40,478 nt of DNA, from the NCBI GenBank assembly GCA_903872075.1, contig CAIQJF010000013.1, positions 1 through 40,478 of the forward strand. Direction: 5' to 3'. Under the pieces are notes generated by a model. The model was given only the letters and a program-made list of their open reading frames with translations. It had not been told where the DNA came from and searched no databases. The DNA comes from an uncultured Caulobacteraceae bacterium. GTDB lineage: Bacteria; Pseudomonadota; Alphaproteobacteria; Caulobacterales; Caulobacteraceae. The position numbers were made by a program, and so were the translations under genes. This document shows, in pieces, positions 1-7,862 of the stretch. Numbering within the stretch: position 1 is the stretch's first letter; every line of letters starts with the position of its first letter.

Positions 1-371
1 CGCCGCCCCCTCCGCCGCCGCCGCCGCCGCCGCCGCCGCCGACGGATTGGGTCATCTATTTCCCGTTTGATCAGTATGTGATCACGCCGGAAGCTCAGGC
101 GGTCATGCAGGACGCCGCGCAACACGCGGTCAACCTGCACGCGACGAAGGAAGTGGTCGTGGGTCACACCGACACCTCGGGATCGGTGAAGTACAACGAG
201 CGTCTGTCCGAACGCCGGGCCAAGGCCACGGCCGACGGCCTGGTCGCCCTGGGCGTTCCGGCCAGCATCCTGGACGTCAGCTGGAAGGGTAAATCCCAGC
301 CGGCCGTCGCCACCGGCGATGGTGTGAAGGAGCCCCTCAACCGTCGGGCCACCATCCACAACGACTACTAA
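1..371 (+). CDS. OmpA-family outer membrane protein, C-terminal part (5' end outside window)
   Basis: This is the end of an outer-membrane protein of the OmpA family; the N-terminal beta-barrel would lie upstream of the window. The reading frame (codons from base 3) opens with 13 prolines, a hinge of the kind that joins a barrel to a periplasmic domain. An OmpA/MotB peptidoglycan-binding domain of about 108 residues follows. Family marks are present: the FPFD strand near its start, the HTDTSGS segment followed by N..LSERRA, and the closing PLNRRA motif. In this family the conserved Asp and Arg hold diaminopimelate of peptidoglycan, so the protein should tether the outer membrane to the wall. 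The stop is TAA, followed 30 bases later by a strong terminator, so the transcript ends here. The domain call is firm; the full-length identity cannot be judged. Confidence 0.9.
   Translation, partial: PPPPPPPPPPPPPTDWVIYFPFDQYVITPEAQAVMQDAAQHAVNLHATKEVVVGHTDTSGSVKYNERLSERRAKATADGLVALGVPASILDVSWKGKSQPAVATGDGVKEPLNRRATIHNDY
12..41 (+). repeat. (CCG)10 trinucleotide run encoding a polyproline hinge
   Basis: Ten perfect CCG units follow CCG-CCC-CCT in frame and encode proline. The run lies in the linker between the presumed barrel and the OmpA-like domain. Slippage would change hinge length in whole codons and keep the frame. Confidence 0.85.
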
Positions 372-400
372 ATCCAGGCCTCGGGCCTGAACGAGACGAG

Positions 401-429
401 AGAGCCCGGTCGCAAGACCGGGCTCTTTT
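401..429 (+). terminator. Rho-independent terminator of the OmpA-family gene
   Basis: A perfect 11-bp stem (AGAGCCCGGTC at 401-411 with GACCGGGCTCT at 416-426) is closed by a GCAA tetraloop of the stable GNRA type and followed by a short T run. It lies 30 bases after the OmpA stop and separates that transcript from nrdA. Confidence 0.9.
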
Positions 430-497
430 CGTTTGGGCGAGCCGGGCGCGCGAGGCCTCGGACTCAAGCGTTTGAAACAACTGGGTTCGTGGACTTA

Positions 498-513
498 TTA
501 ACCCTTTGTTGAC
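498..513 (+). promoter_or_regulatory. CtrA-like site upstream of nrdA
   Basis: TTAA, seven bases, then TTGAC matches the CtrA full-site consensus TTAA-N7-TTAA except for one base in the second half. A GACTC (GANTC, the CcrM methylation site) lies at 461-465. Both elements are used in Caulobacter cell-cycle control. The link to nrdA is inference from position, and a single imperfect site may be chance. Confidence 0.3.
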
Positions 514-545
514 AAAAAAATTACAGTCCGCGCCCTCCCGACCCG

Positions 546-569
546 TTGACGCTCCACCCACCCTATGAC
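546..569 (+). promoter_or_regulatory. Probable nrdA promoter
   Basis: TTGACGC at 546-552 matches the Caulobacter housekeeping -35 consensus TTGACGS exactly. CCTATGAC at 562-569 matches six of eight positions of the -10 consensus GCTANAWC. The spacer is 9 bases, one short of the usual 10-14. The downstream NrdR box begins inside the -10 element, which suits repression. Confidence 0.45.
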
Positions 570-614
570 CCCATATGTGGGGTGGACGGGCGCTTCGCCC
601 ACAACATTTGGGGT
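568..614 (+). promoter_or_regulatory. Pair of NrdR boxes at nrdA
   Basis: Two 16-bp sites, ACCCCATATGTGGGGT (568-583) and CCACAACATTTGGGGT (599-614), are separated by 15 bases, so their centres are 31 bp apart, about three helical turns. Each matches about 11 of 16 positions of the published NrdR consensus acaCwAtATaTwGtgt. Paired boxes at 31-32 bp are the known layout for this ATP/dATP-sensing repressor of ribonucleotide reductase genes. They overlap the -10 and the likely transcription start of nrdA. Confidence 0.7.
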
Positions 615-639
615 TAACGCTGTGGGTTCCGGGTCGATC

Positions 640-2496
640 ATGGGCAATCAAGCCACCAAAGAACGCGCTGCGCGTGTCGCATCCGTGGTTGCGCCGCGTC
701 CGCGCCTGCAACTGGTCAGCAAGGTCGAGATCGACCGGTCCCGCGACGATCTCCTGACCGATTTCGGCAAGACCACGCTTGAAGACCGCTACCTGCTGCC
801 GGGCGAGTCATATCAGGACATGTTCGCGCGAGTCGCCACGGCCTTCGCCGACGATTCCGAGCACGCGCAGCGAATCTACGACTACATCTCCAGGCTGTGG
901 TTCATGCCCTCCACCCCGGTGCTGTCGAACGGCGGCGCCTCACGCGGCCTGCCGATCTCCTGCTTCCTGAACGCCGTGAGCGATTCCCTGGAGAGCATCG
1001 TCGGCACCTGGAATCAGAACGTCTGGCTGGCCGCCAATGGCGGCGGCATCGGCACCTACTGGGGCGGCGTCCGGTCCATCGGCGAGAAGGTCAAGGGCTC
1101 GGGCCAGACCAGCGGCATCATCCCCTTCATCCGGGTCATGGACAGCCTGACCCTGGCCATCAGCCAGGGCTCCCTGCGCCGGGGCTCGGCGGCCGTCTAC
1201 ATCGACATCCACCACCCGGAGATCGAGGAGTTCCTCGAGATCCGCAAACCCTCAGGCGACTTCAACCGCAAGTCCCTGAACCTGCACCACGGCATCTCGA
1301 TCACCGACGAGTTCATGCACGCGGTGCGCGACGGCGAGATGTTCGCCCTGCGCTCGCCCAAGACCGGCGAGGCCGTGCGCGAGGTCGACGCCCGCACCCT
1401 GTGGCAAAAGGTGCTGGAGCTGCGCCTGCAGACCGGCGAGCCCTATCTGATCTTCTCCGACACGGTGAACAACGCCATGCCCCGCCACCAGCGCGAGCTG
1501 GGGCTGAAGGTGCGGCAGTCGAACCTGTGCTCGGAGATCATGCTGCACTCCGGCGTCGATCACCGCGGCGAGGAACGCACCGCCGTCTGCTGCCTCTCCT
1601 CGGTCAACGCCGAGATGTTTCTCGAGTGGCGGGACCACCCGACGTTCATCGAGGACATCATGCGCTTCCTCGACAACGTCCTGCAGGACTTCATCGACCG
1701 CGCCCCGCCGGAGATGGCTCCCGCCGCCTACGCCGCCATGCGCGAGCGCTCGGTGGGCCTGGGCCTCATGGGCTTCCACTCGTTCCTGCAGGGCCAGAAC
1801 GTGCCCTTCGAGAGCGCCCTGGCCAAATCCTGGAACATGCGCCTCTTCAAGCACCTGCGCCGCGGCTGCGATGCGGCCAGCAAGGTCCTGGCCGAAGAGC
1901 GGGGCCCCTGCCCCGACGCGGCCGAGCGCGGCGTCATGGAGCGTTTCAGCCACAAGCTGGCCATCGCGCCTACCGCCTCGATCTCGATCATCTGCGGCGG
2001 CACCAGCGCCGGCATCGAGCCGATCCCGGCCAATATCTACACCCACAAGACCCTGTCAGGCTCCTTCGCCGTCAAGAACCCCTACCTGGAGCGGGTGCTT
2101 GAGGAAAAGGGCCAGAACACCGAGGAGGTGTGGAGCACGATCCTGGAGAACGAGGGCTCGGTGCAGCACCTCGATTTCCTCAGCGACGACGAGAAGGACA
2201 TCTACAAGACCGCCTTCGAACTGGATCAGCGCTGGATCATCGACCTGGCCGCCGACCGCACCCCGGAAATCTGCCAGTCGCAGTCGGTCAATGTCTTCCT
2301 GCCCGGCGACGTGGATAAGTGGGATCTGCACATGCTCCACTGGCAGGCCTGGGAGCGCGGCGTGAAGAGCCTCTACTATCTGCGCTCCAAGTCCGTGCAG
2401 CGCGCCGCCTTCGCCGGCTCCGACGTCACCGTCGACAGCGCCGCCCGCCTCGAGGAAGCCCGCACCGACTACGAGGAATGCCTCGCCTGCCAGTAG
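640..2496 (+). CDS. nrdA: Ribonucleoside-diphosphate reductase class Ia, alpha subunit
   Basis: Large subunit of aerobic ribonucleotide reductase, which reduces NDPs to dNDPs in the cytoplasm using the radical made in NrdB. With ATG at 640 it has 618 residues. Active-site residues are visible: C108 and C317 (the redox pair), N295, C297 and E299 in NLCSEI (the thiyl-radical site), Y579-Y580 in LYYLR (radical transfer), and the C-terminal shuttle pair C614 and C617. An earlier ATG at 565 is rejected because it would translate the NrdR boxes. The E. coli protein is about 761 residues and starts with an ATP cone. Here no such domain precedes the catalytic part, so dATP feedback through that site should be absent. 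NrdB is encoded separately 1.9 kb downstream rather than in the same operon. Confidence 0.95.
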   Translation: MGNQATKERAARVASVVAPRPRLQLVSKVEIDRSRDDLLTDFGKTTLEDRYLLPGESYQDMFARVATAFADDSEHAQRIYDYISRLWFMPSTPVLSNGGASRGLPISCFLNAVSDSLESIVGTWNQNVWLAANGGGIGTYWGGVRSIGEKVKGSGQTSGIIPFIRVMDSLTLAISQGSLRRGSAAVYIDIHHPEIEEFLEIRKPSGDFNRKSLNLHHGISITDEFMHAVRDGEMFALRSPKTGEAVREVDARTLWQKVLELRLQTGEPYLIFSDTVNNAMPRHQRELGLKVRQSNLCSEIMLHSGVDHRGEERTAVCCLSSVNAEMFLEWRDHPTFIEDIMRFLDNVLQDFIDRAPPEMAPAAYAAMRERSVGLGLMGFHSFLQGQNVPFESALAKSWNMRLFKHLRRGCDAASKVLAEERGPCPDAAERGVMERFSHKLAIAPTASISIICGGTSAGIEPIPANIYTHKTLSGSFAVKNPYLERVLEEKGQNTEEVWSTILENEGSVQHLDFLSDDEKDIYKTAFELDQRWIIDLAADRTPEICQSQSVNVFLPGDVDKWDLHMLHWQAWERGVKSLYYLRSKSVQRAAFAGSDVTVDSAARLEEARTDYEECLACQ

Positions 2497-2511
2497 GCCC
2501 CGGCGACGGGC

Positions 2512-3588
2512 TCAGAACAGCGCCGCCAGCTCCGCCTCCGACGCTACGCAGCGCCCCCTTTCGGTAATCAGCCCCGTCACCAGCCGGGCCGGGGTGACGT
2601 CGAAGCCGTAGTTCGACGCCGGACTGCCCGGCGCGACAATCCGCACCGACGCCAGAGAGCCGTCGGCCTGGGCGCCGGTCATCACCGTCACCTCCGAGGG
2701 ATCGCGCTCCTCGATCGGAATCTGCGCCACGCCGTCGGTGAGGGTCCAGTCGATCGTCGAGCCCGGCGCCGCCACATGGAACGGCACGCCGTTGTCGGCC
2801 GCGGCCAGGGCTTTCAGATAGGTGCCGATCTTGTTGGCCACATCGCCGGTGCGGGTGATGCGGTCGGCGCCGACGATGCAGAGGTCCACCAGGCCGTGCT
2901 GCATGAGATGGCCGCCGGCGTTGTCGACGATCACCGTATGGCTGACGCCCTGCTGGCCCAGTTCGAAAGCCGTCAGGGCCGCCCCCTGGTTGCGCGGACG
3001 CGTCTCATCCACCCACACATGCATGGGCACGCCGCGTTCCTGCGCGACATAGATCGGCGCCAGGGCCGTGCCCCAGTCGACAGTGGCCAGCCAGCCGGCA
3101 TTGCAGTGGGTGAGGATATTCACCAGGGCGCCGCCCTTGGCCCGCCAGATCTGCTCGATCAGATCCGCCCCGTGCTCGCCGATCGCCCGGCAGGCGGCCA
3201 CATCCTCCTCGGCGATCGCCCCGGCCTCCAGCCGCGCCACGGCCTCGCGCTCATAGGGCTGTGCGGCGGCGATCACGGCGGCGGCGCGATCCACGGCCCA
3301 GGCCAGGTTGACCGCCGTGGGCCGGGCGGCCTTGAGGCGCGCGGCGGCCTCGGCCAGCGCCGCGTCGGACGGATCTGCTTCCATGGCCAGGGTCAGCCCC
3401 CAGGCGGCGGTCACCCCGATCAGAGGCGCGCCGCGCACCTGCATGCTCGCGATGGCGTGGACCGCGTCCTCCAGACTTTTCAGACGCGCGATCGACAGGC
3501 TGTGCGGCAACAGGGTCTGGTCGATGATCTCCACCGCGCCGTCGACGGCGGGCCAGATCGTGCGGTGAGGCGTTCCTTGGATAAGCAT
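2512..3588 (-). CDS. mtnA: S-methyl-5-thioribose-1-phosphate isomerase
   Basis: Isomerises 5-methylthioribose-1-phosphate to the ribulose form in methylthioadenosine recycling (methionine salvage or related shunts). The 358-residue product has the usual family length. It shows the N-terminal RGAPLIG segment, catalytic Cys162 in LTHCNAG and catalytic Asp242 in VGADRI, and the DETRPRNQG stretch of the eIF2B-like fold. Start is ATG at 3588. It ends 15 bases from the nrdA stop, convergently, and lies 46 bases after the GST gene on the same strand, so the two may be cotranscribed. No other methionine-salvage gene is in the window. Confidence 0.93.
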   Translation of the reverse strand: MLIQGTPHRTIWPAVDGAVEIIDQTLLPHSLSIARLKSLEDAVHAIASMQVRGAPLIGVTAAWGLTLAMEADPSDAALAEAAARLKAARPTAVNLAWAVDRAAAVIAAAQPYEREAVARLEAGAIAEEDVAACRAIGEHGADLIEQIWRAKGGALVNILTHCNAGWLATVDWGTALAPIYVAQERGVPMHVWVDETRPRNQGAALTAFELGQQGVSHTVIVDNAGGHLMQHGLVDLCIVGADRITRTGDVANKIGTYLKALAAADNGVPFHVAAPGSTIDWTLTDGVAQIPIEERDPSEVTVMTGAQADGSLASVRIVAPGSPASNYGFDVTPARLVTGLITERGRCVASEAELAALF

Positions 3589-3634
3589 GGGTCCGCCTTA
3601 GCAGGCCGGGCGGAATGTTCGAAGTGGGGGGCCG

Positions 3635-4276
3635 TCACCCCTCGTCCGGATCAAGTCCCAGAGGGAATCGCTCGGTCCACAGGGCGGCGAGGCGCGGCTC
3701 GGCCTCCACCCGCCGGACCACCGCGCTGATCCGCGGCGCGATCGTCGTGTGCAACGCCTTTCGCGGCGTCCAGCGGGAGACCACCGTGACATAGAGATCG
3801 AGCACGGAGATCTCCTCGCCGAGCAGCCAGGTCCCCGGCGTGATCGACGTTTCCATCAGCGCCCAGCCACGCACGATCCGCGCCGCCAGCCGGGCCTTGA
3901 TCTGGGCGTGGGCCTCGGGCCCGTCCGCCACCCGCGCCGGCACATCCATCACCCAGTAGAGGGCGTAGATCGAGGCCGAGACGAAGGTCATCCAGCGCAG
4001 GAAGGCGGGCCGCAGCGGGGAATCGATCACCGGCGCGAGCCCGGCGGCCGGATAGGCGTCGGCCAGCCAGATCAGGATCGCCGCGCTCTCGGTCATCAGC
4101 TCGCCGGAGGGCAGCTGGAGCACGGGAACCTGGGCGGTGATCGTGGCGGGCGGCCGCTCCGGCCCCGTCGCTCCGGTGTCCACCACCCGGTAGGGCGCGC
4201 CGATCAGGGTCAGTGCGGCCTCAACGGCGACATTGCCCCAGCCCCGCTCGCCATAGACAAGGAATTGTTCACCCAT
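3635..4276 (-). CDS. Glutathione S-transferase family protein
   Basis: A 213-residue protein with the two-domain GST pattern. The N-terminal thioredoxin-like half begins MGEQFLVYGERGWGN and contains the glutathione-contact stretch VPVLQLPSGELMTESAAIL (cis-Pro and the following E-S pair). The C-terminal half is helical. The substrate cannot be told from sequence. ATG at 4276 was chosen because a GGGGA ribosome site lies 8 bases upstream; an in-frame ATG at 4300 lacks one. It is divergent from nrdB and sits just upstream of mtnA on the same strand. Confidence 0.85.
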   Translation of the reverse strand: MGEQFLVYGERGWGNVAVEAALTLIGAPYRVVDTGATGPERPPATITAQVPVLQLPSGELMTESAAILIWLADAYPAAGLAPVIDSPLRPAFLRWMTFVSASIYALYWVMDVPARVADGPEAHAQIKARLAARIVRGWALMETSITPGTWLLGEEISVLDLYVTVVSRWTPRKALHTTIAPRISAVVRRVEAEPRLAALWTERFPLGLDPDEG

Positions 4277-4296
4277 GCCGCTTATCCCCAATCCAC

Positions 4297-4343
4297 ACAC
4301 ATCATATTGATGGCGTCCGCGATGAATACGCTAGATGTTGTCC
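4297..4343 (+). promoter_or_regulatory. Pair of NrdR boxes at nrdB
   Basis: Two 16-bp sites, ACACATCATATTGATG (4297-4312) and ACGCTAGATGTTGTCC (4328-4343), are separated by 15 bases, the same 31-bp centre spacing as at nrdA. Each matches about 11 of 16 positions of the NrdR consensus. The second, read on the other strand, shares 11 of 16 bases with the second nrdA box, including ACAACAT. The sites overlap the presumed -35 and -10 of nrdB, so NrdR would block polymerase binding. Confidence 0.6.
4307..4337 (+). promoter_or_regulatory. Probable nrdB promoter
   Basis: TTGATGG (4307-4313) resembles the -35 consensus TTGACGS, and GCTAGATG (4330-4337) matches seven of eight bases of the -10 consensus GCTANAWC. 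The 16-base spacer is slightly longer than the usual 10-14. A GAATC (CcrM-type GANTC) site lies at 4389-4393 in the leader. Confidence 0.42.
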
Positions 4344-4422
4344 ACGAGCCTGTTACCTTCAATTCCCCGTGCGTCGTGGGCGCACGCCGAATCAATCCGC
4401 CCGCTCGCTGAAGAAAACGACC

Positions 4423-5484
4423 ATGACCCTCGCCCAGCCGACCCTGATCGTCCCCGCGGCCAAGCCAGGATTGCTCACGCCGTCGCACGCCTACAAGCCC
4501 TTCCGCTATCCCTGGGCCTACGACTTCTGGAAGCGCCAGCAGCAGGTGCACTGGATGCCCGAGGAAGTGCCGCTGGGCGAGGACTGCAAGGACTGGGCCG
4601 CCAAGCTCAACGACAAGGAGCGCAACCTCCTCACCCAGATCTTCCGGTTCTTCACCCAGGCCGACGTCGAGGTGAACGACAATTACATGGAGCGCTACGC
4701 CACGGTGTTCAAACCCACCGAGGTGAAGATGATGCTCTCGGCCTTCTCGAACATGGAAACCATCCACATGGCGGCCTACGCCCTGTTGCTGGAAACCATC
4801 GGCATGCCGGAATCGGAGTTTTCGGCGTTCCTCGAGTTCGAGGCCCTCAAGGCCAAGCACGACTACATGCAGCAGTTCGGCGTCGGCACGAACGCCGACA
4901 TCGCCCGCACCCTGGCCATGTTCGGCGGCTTCACCGAAGGCCTGCAGCTGTTCGCCAGCTTCGCCATGCTGATGAACTTCCCGCGCTTCAACAAGATGAA
5001 GGGCATGGGCCAGATCGTGTCCTGGTCGGTGCGCGACGAGAGCCTGCACTGCGAGGGCATCGTCAAGCTCTACCACGCCTTCAACGCCGAGACCGGCGCG
5101 GTGACCAAGGCGGTGGCCGACGACATCGTCGACTGCTGCAGGACCGTGGTGGGCCTGGAAGACCGGTTCATCGACCTGGCCTTCGAGGCCGGCGAGGTCC
5201 AGGGCATGACGCCCGAGGACATCAAGGCCTACATCCGCTTCATCGCCGACTGGCGCCTGCGGCAACTGAACCTGCCGGAGATCTACGGCGGCCGGAAGGA
5301 CAACCCCCTGCCCTGGCTGCAGAGCCTGCTCTCAGGCGTCGAGCATGCCAACTTCTTCGAAGCCCGCTCCACGGAATATTCCAAGGCCGCCACCCGCGGC
5401 GCCTGGCATGGCGATGCCGGCGTGTGGGCGGAGTTCGACAGGGTGCAGGCCCGGCGCAAGGAACAGGACGGCGCGCTACTGTAG
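4423..5484 (+). CDS. nrdB: Ribonucleoside-diphosphate reductase class Ia, beta subunit
   Basis: Small, radical-carrying subunit of ribonucleotide reductase (353 residues). All ligands of the di-iron centre can be placed: D81, E112 and H115 (in METIH), E172, E206 and H209 (in RDESLH). The radical tyrosine is Y119, four residues after H115 as in E. coli, and the D-to-E spacing of 31 residues equals that of E. coli D84/E115. No ATP cone is fused to its N-terminus, unlike some NrdB proteins whose partner lacks one. Start is ATG at 4423; upstream codons in the same frame run through the NrdR boxes and are not used. It is transcribed apart from nrdA. Confidence 0.95.
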   Translation: MTLAQPTLIVPAAKPGLLTPSHAYKPFRYPWAYDFWKRQQQVHWMPEEVPLGEDCKDWAAKLNDKERNLLTQIFRFFTQADVEVNDNYMERYATVFKPTEVKMMLSAFSNMETIHMAAYALLLETIGMPESEFSAFLEFEALKAKHDYMQQFGVGTNADIARTLAMFGGFTEGLQLFASFAMLMNFPRFNKMKGMGQIVSWSVRDESLHCEGIVKLYHAFNAETGAVTKAVADDIVDCCRTVVGLEDRFIDLAFEAGEVQGMTPEDIKAYIRFIADWRLRQLNLPEIYGGRKDNPLPWLQSLLSGVEHANFFEARSTEYSKAATRGAWHGDAGVWAEFDRVQARRKEQDGALL

Positions 5485-5525
5485 CTGCCGAGGCGCGGAG
5501 GTCCCGCCCGCGGAGGCCGCCTGCC

Positions 5526-6413
5526 CTATGCCGCGTAGAGCGGCGAGGTGGCCTTCAGGAAGCGCAGCAGGTGGCGCATGGTGACCACCGTCTCGCCGCG
5601 TTCGTTGCGGGCGGTCGCGTCCCACCACAGCAATTCGGTCTTCGGGCTGTCGCCGACGCCCACCACGCGCCCCTCCACCTCATAGGGCCGGTCGAGGAAC
5701 ACCGGACCGCCTTCGAAGGCGATCTCGAAAGCGCCGAACATCGAGAGAGTGTCGCCGATATGGGGCGAGATGCGGTCGTGGTGGTGGCCCTCGCCATCCC
5801 CCACCAGCAGGCGGAACATCATCGCCGAGGTGGCGTTCAGCGAAGCGATCGGCGCGCCCCAGGGCGACGGGCCGACGTACCAGTCCATCACCTCGTTGAG
5901 GGCGCCGGTCTTCAACAGCTGGTCCTGGAAGGCGCTCTGCGCCGTCAGTTCGACCTTTCCGAGCGACTGGCCCGGCTTCACGCCCTTCAGAAGGCGAAGG
6001 GCCCCGTCGTCGCAGGTCTTCAGATCCCGTGTGCGCAGCTCCGAGCGGCTGTAGTCGCCTAACGATCCTGTCCCCTGGCAGACAATGACGCTCGGCTCGT
6101 CTGCCCGCCGGGCGTGGATGCGCGTCTGAGCGCCCGCGGGAGACGGCCGCTCGACCACCGCCTGAACGGTCTCGCCGGAAACCGCCACATTGAGGAAGTA
6201 GAGCGACACCGCGCCCCGCTCGAACCATTGCTGCCCATAGGCCTCCACCAGCAGAGGCGCGAACAGGTCGAGGTGGTTGTTGCCGCCCACCGCCGCGCCG
6301 CGGAAGCCCAGCTTCTTGGCTTCCTCCGGATCGTGGATGCTCGAGTCGGACTGGTTGAGGGCGGTGCGGACCTGACCCACCAAAGGGCCATCAAGCGTTG
6401 CGGCGTCGGCCAT
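5526..6413 (-). CDS. MaoC-like double hotdog-fold protein
   Basis: A 295-residue protein that looks like two hotdog folds in tandem. The first half has the pattern GFRGAAVGGNNHLDLFAPLL followed by SLYFLNVAVSGETVQAVVE, which resembles MaoC-type hydratase/FAS1-like dehydratase halves (lid helix, then a strand ending in G-x-T-V). The second half (from about residue 160) has SPHIGDTLSMFGAFEIAF and a closing strand set. Substrate and activity are unknown. ATG at 6413 is supported by GGGAGG seven bases upstream, better than the in-frame ATG at 6449. It is convergent with nrdB (41-base gap) and divergent from the phosphatase gene. Confidence 0.7.
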   Translation of the reverse strand: MADAATLDGPLVGQVRTALNQSDSSIHDPEEAKKLGFRGAAVGGNNHLDLFAPLLVEAYGQQWFERGAVSLYFLNVAVSGETVQAVVERPSPAGAQTRIHARRADEPSVIVCQGTGSLGDYSRSELRTRDLKTCDDGALRLLKGVKPGQSLGKVELTAQSAFQDQLLKTGALNEVMDWYVGPSPWGAPIASLNATSAMMFRLLVGDGEGHHHDRISPHIGDTLSMFGAFEIAFEGGPVFLDRPYEVEGRVVGVGDSPKTELLWWDATARNERGETVVTMRHLLRFLKATSPLYAA

Positions 6414-6526
6414 CGTTGCCTCCCAGGGCTGTTTTCGCGACTTCAGCATCCGCCCGTCATGGACGCAAGCGCCGCCAGGCCCCGGACCGTCTCGCCATTG
6501 TCGTCTTCGCCCGCTAACAGAAGCCC

Positions 6527-7300
6527 ATGACCAGACATCTGGCCCTCGAGGGCGTCGACAATTTCCGCGACTATGGCGATTACCCCGTGGCCGGCGGCCG
6601 GCGGCTAAGGCGTGGCGTGCTCTATCGCTCGGCCGGCCATTCGCGGGCCACGGACGCCGACCTGGAGCGGCTGGCTGAGCTGAATATCGCCGCGGTCGTC
6701 GATCTGCGGCGGGCCGACGAACAGGAACGCGAGCCGTCGCGGCGTCCGGCCAACTTCTCCGGCGTGGTCATCGCCAATCAGGTGGCGCACGAAGCCGACG
6801 ACTGGATCGCCCACATGGCCTCGGGTGAACTGACCTCCCAGTCGTTCCGCGATTTCCTGCTCGGCTACTATCGCAAGGCGCCCGTGGAGGCGCGCCACAT
6901 CGACCTGTTCAGCCGCTACTTCCAGGCCCTGCTGACCGTGGACGGCCCGGTGCTGATCCACTGCGCGGCCGGCAAGGATCGCACCGGCATCCTCGCGGCT
7001 CTGACTCACCATGCCGTCGGCGTTCACCCCGACGACATCGCCGCCGACTATCTGCTGACCAACAATCCCGAGCGGATGGCGGCGCGCCTGCCACAGATCA
7101 CCCAGTCGATCGAGGAACTGTCCGGCAAGCGGCCCGCGCCCGAGGCGGTGATGACCGTCATGGGTGTCGACACCGTCTATCTCGACAACGCCTTCGCGGC
7201 GATGGACGAGCACTTCGGCGGCGTGGACGCCTATCTGGAGCACACCCTGGGCGTCACCCCCGCCGTGCGCGAGGCCCTGGCGGAACGCCTGCTGGTCTAG
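6527..7300 (+). CDS. Tyrosine-protein phosphatase (Y_phosphatase3 / DSP-like)
   Basis: A 257-residue cytoplasmic phosphatase of the cysteine-dependent superfamily. The P-loop HCAAGKDRTG gives nucleophile Cys146 and Arg152, spaced CX5R; the K-D pair inside the loop is typical of the MptpB/lipid-phosphatase-like group. The N-terminus (GVDNFRDYGDY, then RSAGHSRATDADL and VVDLRRADE) is the usual opening of that group. Targets may be phosphotyrosine, phosphoserine or phosphoinositides; sequence alone does not decide. The gene stands alone, divergent from the hotdog gene, and ends 7 bases from the convergent secreted-protein gene. Confidence 0.88.
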   Translation: MTRHLALEGVDNFRDYGDYPVAGGRRLRRGVLYRSAGHSRATDADLERLAELNIAAVVDLRRADEQEREPSRRPANFSGVVIANQVAHEADDWIAHMASGELTSQSFRDFLLGYYRKAPVEARHIDLFSRYFQALLTVDGPVLIHCAAGKDRTGILAALTHHAVGVHPDDIAADYLLTNNPERMAARLPQITQSIEELSGKRPAPEAVMTVMGVDTVYLDNAFAAMDEHFGGVDAYLEHTLGVTPAVREALAERLLV

Positions 7301-7307
7301 ATCCGGC

Positions 7308-7862
7308 CTATCCGCCCGGAAACCGCGGGCGGTCGAGATCGCGCGGATCGAGCGACCGGCCGGGCGGCAGCACCCATTCCCCGTGGAACACGAAGCTCAG
7401 GCTGCGGCAGAGCTTCGCCGGGCCGCCGGCGGTCCGGCCGATCACCAGCACCGTCAGCTCGCGGTTCAGCCTCAGCGGGCTGAACGCCATCCAGGCGCTC
7501 GCGCCTTCGCCGCACAGGGCCGCCGCAAGGGCCGCGCCGTCGCCGTCCGGCTGGATGCGGTAGAGATCGCGCGCCGTGTCCGAGGCGCCGGCCAGCCGCC
7601 GCAGACCGCCCGGCCCCAGGTCCTTCTCGTCGACCGGGCGCAGATCGGCCGAGGCGGTCGCCTCGGTGGACCTCAGGTTGAGCAGCGTGTTGTGAAGCAG
7701 CCCCTTCCTGAAGGTGAAGGTCAGGGGCCCGGCCGCCTCGCGCGTAGGCCGGTCGGCGGGGTCGTAGGAATAGAGGTGGATCGACTCGGCGTTCGCCACG
7801 GAGGCCGGGACGAGGACACCCGCGCAGACAGCCAGCAGCCGCACGACGGGCCAGCGCCTCAA
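7308..7862 (-). CDS. Secreted protein of unknown function
   Basis: I do not recognise a family. The product (184 residues from TTG) has a signal peptide: RRW, a hydrophobic core VVRLLAVCAGVLVPASV, then ANA before ESIHLYSYDP, so the mature part is likely periplasmic. The body has FTFRKGLLHNTLLNLRSTEA and a C-terminal FVFHGEWVLPP segment. The start was chosen because TTG at 7862 overlaps the TGA of the upstream lipoprotein gene as TTGA, implying translational coupling; GTG at 7841 is an alternative that still leaves a signal peptide. The two genes probably act on one envelope task. Confidence 0.6.
   Translation of the reverse strand: MRRWPVVRLLAVCAGVLVPASVANAESIHLYSYDPADRPTREAAGPLTFTFRKGLLHNTLLNLRSTEATASADLRPVDEKDLGPGGLRRLAGASDTARDLYRIQPDGDGAALAAALCGEGASAWMAFSPLRLNRELTVLVIGRTAGGPAKLCRSLSFVFHGEWVLPPGRSLDPRDLDRPRFPGG

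Noticed and set aside
565..639. Upstream ATG for nrdA at 565
   Set aside because: It would translate the promoter -10 and both NrdR boxes, has no ribosome site, and adds residues not seen in NrdA proteins.
4335..6062. Open frame of about 575 codons on the plus strand over nrdB and the hotdog gene
   Set aside because: Out-of-frame reading of nrdB (same strand) and antisense of the next gene; Arg/Pro/His-rich with no family resemblance.
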